From Sphingobacteriales bacterium (lineage in GTDB: Bacteria > Bacteroidota > Bacteroidia > Sphingobacteriales > Sphingobacteriaceae), in contig JAQBOG010000039.1 of the NCBI GenBank assembly GCA_028288165.1, positions 1-64,000 on the forward strand: DNA of 64,000 nt. The letters run 5' to 3'. Within the stretch, counting starts at the first letter, position 1. The number at the start of each line of letters is the position of its first letter. Both the position numbers and the translations under genes were made by a program. Positions 35,583 to 45,167 of this stretch are shown piece after piece. The notes below the pieces were generated by a model. The model saw only the letters and a list, made by a program, of their open reading frames with translations. It had not been told where the DNA came from and did no database searches.

Positions 35583-36608
35583 TTAAATGAGGATGCGTTC
35601 TGCAGACGATTTTCTTTCAATCAACCGTGTTTGTAACAGAACAGACCTTTTCTCGATCGGTTTATCCGCCGCTAATGCTTTAAAAAGTATTTGGATAATT
35701 TGATCAGATATTTCTTGTAAAGGTTGGGCAATAGCAGTGATAGAAGGAGTAATTAATTTAAAAAGGGTCGAGTCGTCAAAAACAATTATTCCAAGCTCAT
35801 TAGGAAGTTTGATATTTAGCTTATTTAAAACTTCCAAGCCCGTTATACCAAGGTAATTTGTTGCAAAAATAACCGCATCTAAACTGTTTTTATTTTGCTC
35901 CATAAAACCGGCAATTTCTTTTTCGGCAGCTAAATGAAGCTCGTATGGAATTTGTTTTAGTATGGGCTTTTTACCAAGCTCTACTAATGCCTTGGTGTAA
36001 CCTCTAAGCCGCTGATCCATTTGGGTTTGCGTAGATTGCAAGGTTATAAATGCAATCCGATCGTATCCATTTTTTGCTAAGTGATGCACCGCATTATAGG
36101 TTCCGGTATAATTATCAACTACTACGCTGTTGCAGTGTAAACCCGGAAAAAACCGATCAAATAATACAAATGGAATATTTTGATCAACTAATGATTGGAT
36201 CTCACCCTCGATGCCCGGAGAAGGTGCAATGATGAAACCATCTACTTTACGGTAAGTAAAAACCTTTATCAATTCCCTGGTTTTTTCAGTATCGTTTTCT
36301 GTGCTACAAAAAACAATTTTATACCCAGAATCATAGGTTTTTTGTTCTATTAACCGTGCAATGCTTGAAAAAAATGGATCTGAAATATCTTCAACCAGCA
36401 TCACAATAACATTGCTTTTACCGGTGCGTAAACTTTTAGCCAAATGACTGGGCTTATATCCCACCCGCTCCACATAATCTAAAATTATCTTCACCAAGCC
36501 TTCGCTGATGCGCTTTTCTTGTGCCTTTCCATTAAGTACAAAAGAAACAGTGGTGGTTGATACCTTTAGTTCCCTAGCTATATCGTTGATTGAAATCTTT
36601 TTATCCAT
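35583..36608 (-). CDS. LacI-family transcriptional regulator
   Basis: The 341-residue protein has the N-terminal LacI helix-turn-helix (SINDIARELKVSTTTVSFVLNG, residues 5-27) and hinge (YKPSHLAKSLRTG near 52-64). A periplasmic-binding-protein-like sensor domain follows, with VDGFIIAPS near residue 125 and VVDNYTGTYNAVHHLAKNGY near 168. Such proteins control sugar genes in response to a sugar or phosphosugar. No sugar gene is adjacent, so the target may be elsewhere. It could regulate itself through the upstream region, but no palindrome stands out. Confidence 0.92.
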   Translation of the reverse strand: MDKKISINDIARELKVSTTTVSFVLNGKAQEKRISEGLVKIILDYVERVGYKPSHLAKSLRTGKSNVIVMLVEDISDPFFSSIARLIEQKTYDSGYKIVFCSTENDTEKTRELIKVFTYRKVDGFIIAPSPGIEGEIQSLVDQNIPFVLFDRFFPGLHCNSVVVDNYTGTYNAVHHLAKNGYDRIAFITLQSTQTQMDQRLRGYTKALVELGKKPILKQIPYELHLAAEKEIAGFMEQNKNSLDAVIFATNYLGITGLEVLNKLNIKLPNELGIIVFDDSTLFKLITPSITAIAQPLQEISDQIIQILFKALAADKPIEKRSVLLQTRLIERKSSAERILI

Positions 36609-36684
36609 TAATCAAATCGTCAGTTTTATGTGGCATAGGATGTTACATTAATCCCGAAAGGTAATAAGATTTTTGAAAGTATCA

Positions 36685-36935
36685 GTAAGTTGTAAGTCCT
36701 AAGTTGTAAGTAGTAAGCCCTAAATAGTAAGTTGTAAGTTGTAAGCCCTAAGTTGTAAGTAGTAAGCCCTAAATAGTAAGTTGTAAGTTGTAAGTCCTAA
36801 GTTGTAAGTAGTAAGTATCAGGCAAAATATCCGACTTCTAACTTCCAAATTAAGATTTCTGACTTCTGATTTCTGACTTCTGAATTCTGACTTCTGACTC
36901 CCAACCTCAGGCCTCAGAATTCAAACTTATACTTC
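36685..36935. repeat. Degenerate heptamer-type tandem repeats
   Basis: About 110 bases are built from TAAGTTG, TAAGTAG and TAAGCCC units. A second block follows built from GACTTCT and GATTTCT units. Similar low-complexity blocks occur at 51090-51262 and 59475-59640 and, in brief, at 50518-50535. They lie between genes and are not coding. The rest of this gap (36609-37045) shows no gene. Confidence 0.75.
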
Positions 36936-37045
36936 GATACCCAAGTATCAATATACTCATCGTGCTGAACTATAACAAATCTATTACTACAAACAATAAA
37001 TGGTCGCAATTTCGCACCTTCATTTTTTTACGTTACATTATAAAC

Positions 37046-39226
37046 ATGAAAAATGCCTTATATATCTTATTCCTTTTAACTTGTTCGTTAGGGTTTGCCC
37101 AAACGAAGAAGGATCTCACCCTTGAAGATATATTCAAAAAAAGAGTTTTTACCACCAAAGCAGTAACAGGCTTGCATTCAATGAATGATGGAAAAACATA
37201 TGTTTCTGTTGAAACCGATGCTAAAACTGACGTAGCTTATGTAGCTAAAAACAGCTTCTCTGAGGGTAAATCAGTTGCCGTACTGTATAAAGAAAGTGAC
37301 TTGGTTTTCAACAAAAAAAAGCTCCCAATAAGTACAGAGTTTAGTGACGATGAGAAAAAAGTACTTATCACTACTGATGAAGAGGAAATTTTCAGACATT
37401 CTACCAAGGCCAATTACTTTGTTTATGATTTGGTGAACAGAAAAATTACCGAAGTATCGCCAAACGGCAAGCAAATGTTTGCTCAATTCTCTCCCGATGG
37501 CACCAAAGTGGCTTTTGTACGGGAAAATAACCTTTTCATAAAAGACTTAACATCCAAAGAAGAGAAACAAATCACGACCGATGGTAAATTCAATAACATC
37601 ATAAATGGTGGTACAGATTGGGTTTATGAGGAGGAATTTGCTTTTGACAGAGCTTTTTTCTGGAGCCCGGATAACAAAAGCATCGCCTATTACAAATTCG
37701 ACGAGAGTGCGGTTCCTGAATTTTCCATGTCAATGTATCAGGATTTATATCCTTCAATTAGCAAAATTAAATACCCTAAAGCTGGCGAAAAAAATGCTAG
37801 TGTAAGCATTCATATTTACAACCTAGCAAATGAAACTACCATTCCGGTAAATTATGGACACGAACCAGATATGTATATCCCACGGATAAAATGGACTAAC
37901 CAGTCAAATACGCTGTGTATATTTAAAATGAACCGTCATCAAAATAAGTTAGAATATCTGTTTGCAAATGCTGCTAATGGTGTTGCAAAACCGATGCTAA
38001 CCGAGCAAAATAAATATTATATCGACATAAATGATGATCTTACCTTTCTGAAAAACGGCCAATTTATTTTAACAAATGAAAGCAATGGATTTAATCATCT
38101 GTATTTATATGGAAACGATGGCAAATTAATCAGACAAATAACAAAAGGAAACTGGGAAGTAACCAAGCTTTATGGAATTGATGAAAAAGCGGGTTTGATT
38201 TATTATCAGTCGACTGAAAAATCTCCGCTGCAGCGTGATGTTTATTCAATTAGTTTAAATGGCCAAAAGAAAACCAGAATCAGTAAAACAGATGGCACCA
38301 ATGATGCGACTTTTAGTTCAGATTATAGTTACTTTATATTAGACCATTCGAGTGCAAGTACACCAAATTATATTACCCTTAACAACCACACCGGAAAATT
38401 GGTGCGTTTGTTGGAAGACAATTCTGAGATTAAGAATAAGTTAGAAGAGTATAAAATTAGCAGCAAAGAATTCATCACCATCCCTACTTCACAAGGTGTT
38501 GATTTAAACGCTTATATTTTTAAACCATCCAACTTTGATAAAACTAAAAAATACCCGGTATTGATGTATGTGTATGGTGGTCCTGGCAGTCAGCTGGTAG
38601 CAGATAGTTGGAGTGCTAAACAGCGTGATTTATGGAACACCTATTTAGCTCAACAAGGTTATTTAATTGTTTGTGTAGATAACAGAGGTACAGGTTTTAG
38701 AGGTGCCGACTTCAAAAAAATGACGTATAAACAGTTAGGAAAATACGAAACAATCGACCAGATAAATGCAGCGAAGTGGCTTGCTAACCAAACCTATGTA
38801 GATGCAAAACGAATTGGTATTTGGGGTTGGAGTTATGGCGGATATATGTCGTCACTTTGCATCACTAAAGGTAATGGTATTTTTTCTACCGCTATTGCTG
38901 TGGCACCAGTTACAACCTGGCGCTTTTATGATTCTATTTATACCGAACGATATTTACAAACTCCGCAAGAAAACTCATCCGGGTACGATGAGAATTCGCC
39001 AATTAACTTTGCTAAAAATCTGAAAGGCAAATTTCTATTAGTTCATGGCACAGGTGATGATAATGTACATTTCCAAAACAGTGTGATGTTTTCTGAAGCA
39101 TTAATTCAAGCTAATAAGCAATTTGAACAAGCATATTATCCAAACAAAAACCATGGAATTTATGGCGGAAATACCACTTTTCATCTGTACACCAGGTTAA
39201 CAGATTTTATACTTAAAAATTTATAA
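37046..39226 (+). CDS. S9-family serine peptidase (dipeptidyl peptidase IV-like), exported
   Basis: I start this at the ATG at 37046, which gives a signal peptide (MKNALYILFLLTCSLGFAQ). An upstream GTG at 36962 would add 28 residues with no sense. The 726-residue protein has a beta-propeller with the GGTDWVYEEEF stretch typical of DPP IV (Glu pair binding the substrate amino end). The hydrolase domain follows with Ser in GWSYGGYMS, Asp in GTGDDNVHF and His in NKNHGIYG. It removes Xaa-Pro dipeptides in the periplasm. The next gene is a peptide transporter, so peptides are probably the shared theme. Confidence 0.93.
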   Translation: MKNALYILFLLTCSLGFAQTKKDLTLEDIFKKRVFTTKAVTGLHSMNDGKTYVSVETDAKTDVAYVAKNSFSEGKSVAVLYKESDLVFNKKKLPISTEFSDDEKKVLITTDEEEIFRHSTKANYFVYDLVNRKITEVSPNGKQMFAQFSPDGTKVAFVRENNLFIKDLTSKEEKQITTDGKFNNIINGGTDWVYEEEFAFDRAFFWSPDNKSIAYYKFDESAVPEFSMSMYQDLYPSISKIKYPKAGEKNASVSIHIYNLANETTIPVNYGHEPDMYIPRIKWTNQSNTLCIFKMNRHQNKLEYLFANAANGVAKPMLTEQNKYYIDINDDLTFLKNGQFILTNESNGFNHLYLYGNDGKLIRQITKGNWEVTKLYGIDEKAGLIYYQSTEKSPLQRDVYSISLNGQKKTRISKTDGTNDATFSSDYSYFILDHSSASTPNYITLNNHTGKLVRLLEDNSEIKNKLEEYKISSKEFITIPTSQGVDLNAYIFKPSNFDKTKKYPVLMYVYGGPGSQLVADSWSAKQRDLWNTYLAQQGYLIVCVDNRGTGFRGADFKKMTYKQLGKYETIDQINAAKWLANQTYVDAKRIGIWGWSYGGYMSSLCITKGNGIFSTAIAVAPVTTWRFYDSIYTERYLQTPQENSSGYDENSPINFAKNLKGKFLLVHGTGDDNVHFQNSVMFSEALIQANKQFEQAYYPNKNHGIYGGNTTFHLYTRLTDFILKNL

Positions 39227-39267
39227 TACAACATATCATTTCTCAAATTAGCCCTGATATTCGCAAC

Positions 39268-40743
39268 ATGCCAAACCCCGAAACAGTACCACTAGAAAAA
39301 GCCAATTCCTACCCTAAAAGCATTCCCTATATAATTGGTAACGAAGCTGCTGAGCGTTTCAGTTTTTATGGAATGCGATCCATTTTACCTACCTTTTTAG
39401 TCGCTCAATTTTTCAATCCGGCGTTAAATCCGGGTATGCAGACTGTTGCTGAAGCCCAGGCAAATGAAGCAACACACTTTTTTGTCTCTCTTGCTTACGC
39501 GATGCCTTTAATAGGTGGTATTCTTGCCGACTGGTTTTTTGGCAAATACAAAGTGATTTTATATGTATCCATCATCTATTGTATCGGCCATTTATTCCTG
39601 GCGTTATTTGATACTAATTTAGAATGGTTTCGCTACGGATTGCTAATGATAGCAATGGGTGCTGGTGGAATAAAGTCATGTGTTTCGGCAAATGTGGGTG
39701 ATCAGTTCACTAAATCTAATGAACATCTGATGTCCAAAGTATATGGATGGTTCTATTTTAGTATCAACGCAGGGTCCGTAATATCCACTATATTAATCCC
39801 TTGGGTGTATAACATATATGGCGCTTCCTGGGCATTTGGGATTCCGGGCATTTTAATGGCCATTGCAACTATCATTTTCTTTTCCGGAAGAAAAAAGTAT
39901 ATAAAGCTGCCACCTGCTGGCATAAACCGCGAAAATTTTATTTCCATTTCGCTCTACGCCCTTTTTAATGCTGGTAAAAAGAAAAAAGGCGAAACGTTAC
40001 TAGATGTTGCCAAGGCAAAATATAATCCCGAAAAGGTGGACGGAATAAAAGCGGTTTGGCGTGTCATGTCGGTTTTTGCCTTCATACCAATTTTTTGGGC
40101 AATGTGGGATCAAAATTTATCCGAATGGGTTTTACAAGCTACCAAGTTAGACCGTCATATGTTTGGATACGAATTGCTTCCTGAACAAATTCAAACCGTC
40201 AATCCAATATTTCTTCTCCTTTTCATTCCCATATTTACCTATTGGGTTTATCCATTTTTAGATAAGATTGGCTTAAAAACCACACCTCTTAGGCGCATTG
40301 GTGCAGGTTTAATATTAACAGCCTTATCTTTTGTTGTAATTGCGATACTGCAAACTTGGATAGATAATGGGGAACATCCTTCAGTATGGTGGCAAATTTT
40401 AGCTTACATCATACTTTCTGCAGGAGAAGTGTTAGTTTCTATCACCGGTTTAGAGTATGCATATACGCAGGCACCTAAATCTATGAAAAGTACCATGTCG
40501 GCAATCTGGTTATTGACTGTTGCACTAGGAAACCTCTTCGTTGCTGGCATAAATACAAGTATATCTAACGGAGGTTTCTTCGCTCAGTTAGAAGGAGCCA
40601 GTTATTATTGGTTCTTTGTCGGACTAATTTCCGCATTCATCTTAGTTTATTTGTTTGTTTCTCCACGATTAAAAGAACGCAGTTATATCACTGATCCTGA
40701 CGATGAAATTTTGGTTGCAGCAGCGGCACCTCATGGCCAATAA
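39268..40743 (+). CDS. POT-family proton-coupled peptide transporter
   Basis: The 491-residue inner-membrane protein has about 12-14 membrane segments and the POT signature: GNEAAERFSFYGMRSILPTFL near residue 24, then GGILADWFFGKY near residue 76, and a GAGGIKSCV stretch near 131. Such transporters import di- and tripeptides with protons. It follows the DPP IV-like gene by 41 bases, so cleavage of peptides outside and uptake inside fit together. A terminator follows it. Confidence 0.92.
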   Translation: MPNPETVPLEKANSYPKSIPYIIGNEAAERFSFYGMRSILPTFLVAQFFNPALNPGMQTVAEAQANEATHFFVSLAYAMPLIGGILADWFFGKYKVILYVSIIYCIGHLFLALFDTNLEWFRYGLLMIAMGAGGIKSCVSANVGDQFTKSNEHLMSKVYGWFYFSINAGSVISTILIPWVYNIYGASWAFGIPGILMAIATIIFFSGRKKYIKLPPAGINRENFISISLYALFNAGKKKKGETLLDVAKAKYNPEKVDGIKAVWRVMSVFAFIPIFWAMWDQNLSEWVLQATKLDRHMFGYELLPEQIQTVNPIFLLLFIPIFTYWVYPFLDKIGLKTTPLRRIGAGLILTALSFVVIAILQTWIDNGEHPSVWWQILAYIILSAGEVLVSITGLEYAYTQAPKSMKSTMSAIWLLTVALGNLFVAGINTSISNGGFFAQLEGASYYWFFVGLISAFILVYLFVSPRLKERSYITDPDDEILVAAAAPHGQ

Positions 40744-40765
40744 CATTTTTTAACATTTTTTACCA

Positions 40766-40800
40766 AAAAACCCTGTCCTCATCCGTCAGGGTTTTTCTTT
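40766..40800 (+). terminator. Intrinsic terminator after the POT transporter gene
   Basis: The stem AAAAACCCTG/CAGGGTTTTT encloses an 11-base loop and is followed by a T-rich tail, 22 bases after the stop codon. Confidence 0.85.
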
Positions 40801-40834
40801 TAAAGCCCTATATTCGCTCTTTCAAAAAGTCCAA

Positions 40835-41575
40835 GTGTCGTCTAACAGCATCGTAATAATTCCTACCTACAACGAAAAAGAAAATATCGAAAAAATTATT
40901 CGTAAGGTATTTTCCCTTCCTGATACTTTTCACGTGTTAATTATTGATGACGGATCGCCTGATGGCACTGCGGACATCGTAAAATCATTAATACCTGAGT
41001 TTCCAGACAAACTTCACATCGAAGAACGCAAAGGGAAATTGGGTTTAGGCACCGCTTATATTCATGGTTTCGGTTGGTCATTAAACCATAATTACGAATA
41101 CATTTTTGAAATGGACGCCGATTTTTCGCATAACCCAGAAGACCTTATTCGTTTAAAACAAGCCTGTGAAAACGGTGCTGATCTTGCGATTGGTTCGCGG
41201 TACATCAAAGGCGTAAACGTGGTGAACTGGCCAATGAGCAGGGTTTTAATGTCATACTTTGCGTCTGTTTATGTTCGTTTAATCACAGGTATCGACATTC
41301 AAGATGCTACAGCCGGCTTTAAATGCTACCGACGTAAAGTACTAGAAACCATAAACCTAAATAAAATCAAGTTTATAGGCTATGCATTCCAAATAGAGAT
41401 GAAGTTTACTACTATTAAACACGGCTTCAATGTGGTAGAAGTTCCCATTATTTTTACTGATCGCACCGAAGGAACTTCCAAAATGAGTACCCGTATATTT
41501 AGAGAAGCATTTTTAGGAGTTATACAAATTAAAGTAAACAGCTGGTTTCGAAAGTATCAAGGCAGTAAGGTGTGA
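40835..41575 (+). CDS. Polyprenol-phosphate glycosyltransferase (GT2, Dpm1-like)
   Basis: The 246-residue protein starts at a GTG and begins with IVIIPTYNEKENI. It has DDGSPDGTADIV near residue 34, the donor-binding EMDADFSHNPEDL near 88 and GSRYIKG near 116. The length and motifs match dolichol/polyprenol-phosphate mannosyltransferases, which load a sugar from a nucleotide sugar onto a lipid carrier at the membrane. There is no C-terminal membrane domain, so it is the short type. Mannose is likely but not proven. Confidence 0.88.
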   Translation: MSSNSIVIIPTYNEKENIEKIIRKVFSLPDTFHVLIIDDGSPDGTADIVKSLIPEFPDKLHIEERKGKLGLGTAYIHGFGWSLNHNYEYIFEMDADFSHNPEDLIRLKQACENGADLAIGSRYIKGVNVVNWPMSRVLMSYFASVYVRLITGIDIQDATAGFKCYRRKVLETINLNKIKFIGYAFQIEMKFTTIKHGFNVVEVPIIFTDRTEGTSKMSTRIFREAFLGVIQIKVNSWFRKYQGSKV

Positions 41576-41579
41576 TATT

Positions 41580-41751
41580 ATTTCCGGCTTATTTAATTGG
41601 GAAAATCAGGTTTTGTGCTTATAGTAATGGCAGTCCTGCTTTCTCTTCCAAGTCCGCCCAACGCTCCTCCCTACACACTTCGGGCTTTACAGTTCAATCA
41701 GGTTTATTGATGATAGACAGTGCTTCGGAGAAAAAACCTTATCTTGGTAAT
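41580..41751. other. Inserted-looking non-coding stretch before the toxin-antitoxin pair
   Basis: This stretch stays open in the frame of the next gene but its translation is not protein-like. It contains CGGGCTTTACAGTTCAATC near 41683-41701, similar to the CGGGCTTTCCGTTTCAATC part of repeat copy B, so it may be a decayed relative of that family. The true start of the nucleotidyltransferase gene is placed at 41752. Confidence 0.4.
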
Positions 41752-42087
41752 ATGATAGTGAAAGAACAAATACAGAGAAAAAACGAAGACTTTTTGATAT
41801 TGTGTCAAACTCACAACGTAAACAGTCTTTATGCATTTGGTTCCGCAACAACTAATCGTTTCAACGAACAAACCAGTGACATTGATTTTCTTGTTGAAAT
41901 TGATGAAAAAGATCCTATTGAAAGAGGAGAAAAATTAATATCATTATGGGACAAGTTCGAACAATTTTTTCAAAGAAAAGTAGATCTATTAACTTCTTCT
42001 TCTATCAAAAATCCTGTGTTAAGGAACAGCATTGATTCAACAAAAATTCTCATTTATGACGGAGCAAGGAAGAAAATATTTATCTGA
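41752..42087 (+). CDS. MNT-domain nucleotidyltransferase, antitoxin of a HEPN/MNT pair
   Basis: The ATG at 41752 gives a 111-residue protein, normal for minimal nucleotidyltransferases; a longer frame from 41572 is not believable. It has AFGSATTNRFNEQTSDIDFL, which contains the GS…DxD metal and nucleotide motif (GS near residue 29, DID near 42). MntA proteins modify and silence their HEPN partner by adding AMP groups. The partner's start overlaps this gene's end by 32 bases, so translation is coupled. The sequence before it looks like an insertion. Confidence 0.85.
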   Translation: MIVKEQIQRKNEDFLILCQTHNVNSLYAFGSATTNRFNEQTSDIDFLVEIDEKDPIERGEKLISLWDKFEQFFQRKVDLLTSSSIKNPVLRNSIDSTKILIYDGARKKIFI

Positions 42088-42382
42088 TATCTTACTAGCT
42101 TTAACACTTATTGAGCAGTTTATTGAAGATACTGCAAATTTTACCTCTTATGAACAAGACCAGAAAACTCAAAGTGCAGTTGAGAGGCAGCTAGCCATTA
42201 TCGGAGAAGCATTAAACAAGTTTCGAAAAGTTGAACCTGAAATAATAATCGAGAATGACAAACAAATAATCTCTTTTAGAAACCGATTGGTTCATGCATA
42301 CGATAGTATTGACAATTCAATAATTTGGGTAATCTTGAAGAGACATTTACCAAATTTAAAAAAAGAAGTTGAAACCCTATAA
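42056..42382 (+). CDS. HEPN-domain toxin (HepT-like RNase)
   Basis: The ATG at 42056 gives a 108-residue helical protein. The catalytic HEPN motif is R-x4-H: RNRLVHAYDSI near residue 80. LAIIGEALNKF near residue 50 is typical of DUF86/HepT. HepT proteins are RNases held in check by adenylylation by the MNT partner, and the pair acts as a toxin-antitoxin and sometimes anti-phage module. The active motif is intact, so the pair may be functional. Confidence 0.88.
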   Translation: MTEQGRKYLSDILLALTLIEQFIEDTANFTSYEQDQKTQSAVERQLAIIGEALNKFRKVEPEIIIENDKQIISFRNRLVHAYDSIDNSIIWVILKRHLPNLKKEVETL

Positions 42383-42623
42383 TCTTTTCGAGACCTATCA
42401 TACCTATCCTCCCTATTTTACTTCTGTAGATGAGGCGGTTGATTATAATAATGGCAAACTTGATCCCAAGATGTTACAAGGATACCTTCCATTAGACTTT
42501 CTGCCTTCCCTTGTCTTTAATCTAATCGATTTTAACATTTCTCAATAGCCGATCGGCAATTTGATTCTTTAATAATATCCTCTTACTTTACATGTTCAAC
42601 TCAATGTAATCTGAAATTCAGCA

Positions 42624-43394
42624 ATGGAAGAATCACGTAGAAAGTTTATAAAACATGCCGCATTAACCGGATTAGCCGGAATGATTATGCCAAATCTTGT
42701 TTCAGCTGCAGAGTTCAGTGAACCATTAATACACTCTAATACATCAACTGGCCTTACATTTTTATTTCAGGGCGACTCCATTACGGATGGTAATCGCACT
42801 CGTGATAATGACTGGAACCACGTGATGGGTCATGGGTATGCAAGTTTGATTGCGAGCAGGCTTTGGTTTGATTATCCTGAAAAGAAATTGATGTTTTACA
42901 ACCGGGGCATAAGTGGAAACCGTGTGAAAGATTTAGATACCCGGTGGCAAAGAGATACTCTAGATCTCAAACCAGATGTATTAAGCATCCTGATTGGTGT
43001 GAACGACATTATCGCAATCATAAAAGATCGAGAACCAGAATCGATAGAAAAGTTCGAAGAAACATATCGGCGCATTTTAACCAGGACGAAGGAAGCATTA
43101 CCAAATATTCAACTTGTTTTATGTGAACCCTTTATCCTGCCATTAGGATGGGTGGACGACAAGCCAGAAATGTGGCAAAGTGAAATTTCTAAACGACAAA
43201 AATTGGTTCGAACGTTAGCAAAAGATTATAACGCCATATTCATTGAACTGCAAAAACCATTTAATAAAGCTTGCAAAAAAGCTCCAGCCAAGTATTGGAT
43301 TTGGGACGGCATACACCCCATGCCTGCCGGACATGAACTGATAGCAAGAGAATGGATCAAGGAAGTTAAAAAGACATTCCGTTTTATCAAATAA
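42624..43394 (+). CDS. SGNH/GDSL hydrolase (probable carbohydrate esterase), Tat-type signal
   Basis: The 256-residue protein starts MEESRRKFIKHAALTG, a twin-arginine signal. The SGNH blocks are FLFQGDSITDG (Ser near residue 51), NRGISGNRVKDL (Gly/Asn), IGVNDI (Asn) and DGIHPMPAGHEL (Asp and His). Such enzymes often remove acetyl groups from plant or algal glycans. It stands alone, away from the PUL. The 241 bases before it show no gene, only a short open stretch near 42427-42510 that I cannot assign. A terminator follows. Confidence 0.87.
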   Translation: MEESRRKFIKHAALTGLAGMIMPNLVSAAEFSEPLIHSNTSTGLTFLFQGDSITDGNRTRDNDWNHVMGHGYASLIASRLWFDYPEKKLMFYNRGISGNRVKDLDTRWQRDTLDLKPDVLSILIGVNDIIAIIKDREPESIEKFEETYRRILTRTKEALPNIQLVLCEPFILPLGWVDDKPEMWQSEISKRQKLVRTLAKDYNAIFIELQKPFNKACKKAPAKYWIWDGIHPMPAGHELIAREWIKEVKKTFRFIK

Positions 43395-43423
43395 GCTGCT
43401 CCTGTTATCCAGGAACAGCTTTT
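43393..43423 (+). terminator. Intrinsic terminator after the SGNH hydrolase gene
   Basis: The stem AAGCTG…CCTG pairs with CAGG…CAGCTT around a five-base loop, with TTTT following. It overlaps the stop codon. Confidence 0.7.
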
Positions 43424-43491
43424 CATGTATTTTATTGATGCTTAAAAACAATAATGCTTAAATTTATTAGCCCCATAATCCGCAACATTTT

Positions 43492-44421
43492 ATGCTTATG
43501 AAGGTCAGAATCTATTTTACGTTGGTAGTTTTTTCCATACTACTTTGCACGCAGAAATTAGCCGCCCAAGCGAATAAAACCTACAGAATAAACGGAACCA
43601 TCACCATAGATGGAAGAGAGCGAACTTTCTTGTTAAACTTACCACCTAACTATTACGAATCGAGTGGTTTTTCATTAGTGATTGCGATGCATGGTGGTGG
43701 TGGCAGCGCAAACCAGTTCGAAAGCACTTCAAAGCTTACTGAAAAAGCAAATAAGGCTCAATTTATTGTTGTTTATCCCAACGGCATTAAGGGTGCGGGA
43801 CTATTAGGCTTGCAAACCTGGAACGCTGGCGGATGTTGCGGCTATGCTATGCAAAGACAAATTGATGATGTAAACTTTATCAAACAACTAATAAATAAAT
43901 TGATAATTAGCTACGAAATAAACGCTAAAAAGGTATACGCAACTGGCCATTCAAACGGGGGAATAATGGCATATAGATTGGCTTGTGAAATTCCGGATAA
44001 AATTGCAGCCATAGCAACTAATAGCTGCTCGATGATGACGAAACAACCTGATAATTCGGCTCGCCCGGTTGCCATTTTGCACATGCATTCAGCATTAGAT
44101 ACAAGAGTGCCTTACAAAGGAGGCAAAGGAACCGGTATCTCTCACGCTTATTCCCCACCCATAGATTCCGTGCTAAATAGTTGGTCACTTAAGAATAACT
44201 GTCCTGCTCCACATAAAACAACGGTAGATAACAAACTTTTTAAACTGACAAAATGGTCGAATTGTAAAAACAACACAACTATTCAATACTATCTAACTTA
44301 TGACGGTGGGCACGCTTGGCCAGGCGGGTTAAAAGGTGGCCCAAAAGGTGATACACCGTCAAAATCAATAAATGCCAACGATTTGTTATGGGATTTCTTT
44401 CAACAATATCAATTGCCGTAG
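43492..44421 (+). CDS. Exported esterase of the polyhydroxybutyrate depolymerase/feruloyl esterase type
   Basis: The 309-residue protein has a signal peptide (to about residue 25; a second ATG two codons in could be the start). The alpha/beta-hydrolase core has MHGGGGSANQFE (oxyanion loop), the nucleophile Ser in ATGHSNGGIMAYRLA, LHMHSALDTRVPY with the Asp, and YDGGHAWPGG with the His. This is the LpqC/PHB-depolymerase-like group, which also includes feruloyl and acetyl xylan esterases. The true ester is unknown. Confidence 0.85.
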   Translation: MLMKVRIYFTLVVFSILLCTQKLAAQANKTYRINGTITIDGRERTFLLNLPPNYYESSGFSLVIAMHGGGGSANQFESTSKLTEKANKAQFIVVYPNGIKGAGLLGLQTWNAGGCCGYAMQRQIDDVNFIKQLINKLIISYEINAKKVYATGHSNGGIMAYRLACEIPDKIAAIATNSCSMMTKQPDNSARPVAILHMHSALDTRVPYKGGKGTGISHAYSPPIDSVLNSWSLKNNCPAPHKTTVDNKLFKLTKWSNCKNNTTIQYYLTYDGGHAWPGGLKGGPKGDTPSKSINANDLLWDFFQQYQLP

Positions 44422-44425
44422 ATCT

Positions 44426-45151
44426 ATGAAATCTCCCCTCCCAGTCTTCCTTTCTGCTGAATGGCGTAAACTGCTTATGATCAACTATGAAGTAGATCAT
44501 GAGATTTTGACGCCTTACTTACCAAAAGGAACCGAGCTTGATCTGTATGACGATAAGTGTTTAGTGAGTTTGGTGGGATTTATGTTTTTAGACACTCGAA
44601 TACTGAGCATGAAATTTCCTTTTCACATCAACTTCGAAGAATTCAATCTTCGTTTTTATGTTAGGTATTTAGAAAATGGGGAATGGAAACGAGGTACCGT
44701 TTTTATCAGCGAAATAGTACCTAAATTCATGATACCGGTTGTGGCCAATACGTTATACAGGGAGCATTATAAGCGATATCCAATGAAACATTCTATTTCA
44801 GCAAACGATGATTTATTGAAAGTTGAGTATTCATTTAAAATTAAAAATAACTGGAATTCAGTCTCTGCTTCGGCACATCTAAAACCTATTGCCTTTGATG
44901 TAAATAGTTTAGAAGAATTTATAACCGAGCACTATTGGGGTTATAACCGTTGGGATAAAAACACAACCTTTGAGTATGGCGTTGAACATCCTCAATGGTT
45001 AACATATCCCTTAAAATCAGTCGAAATTGATTGCCATTTCGAAGATATTTACCCTGCGGAATTTTTAACTTTTCTATACAAAAAATACCACTCTGCACTT
45101 CTGGCTGAAGGTTCATCAATTTTAGTTCGGAAAGGGAGAATACTACAGTAA
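44426..45151 (+). CDS. DUF2071 (YqjF-like) family protein
   Basis: The ATG at 44426, four bases after the preceding stop, gives a 241-residue protein. Features are FLSAEWRKLLMINYEVDHEIL at the start (seen in pieces: AEWRKLLM, YLPKGTELD), VSLVGFMFLDTRIL and EHYWGYNRW near residue 170. DUF2071 proteins have no proven activity. Close spacing to the esterase gene and to ruvB 16 bases later suggests shared transcription. Confidence 0.85.
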   Translation: MKSPLPVFLSAEWRKLLMINYEVDHEILTPYLPKGTELDLYDDKCLVSLVGFMFLDTRILSMKFPFHINFEEFNLRFYVRYLENGEWKRGTVFISEIVPKFMIPVVANTLYREHYKRYPMKHSISANDDLLKVEYSFKIKNNWNSVSASAHLKPIAFDVNSLEEFITEHYWGYNRWDKNTTFEYGVEHPQWLTYPLKSVEIDCHFEDIYPAEFLTFLYKKYHSALLAEGSSILVRKGRILQ

Positions 45152-45167
45152 TTTGTAATTTAGCGGG

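Noticed and set aside
36685..36935. Possible CRISPR array
   Set aside because: The repeats are about 7 bases long and degenerate, with no regular spacers and no cas genes nearby.
36962..37045. N-terminal extension of the peptidase from a GTG
   Set aside because: The ATG at 37046 starts directly with a signal peptide; the extension has no such sense.
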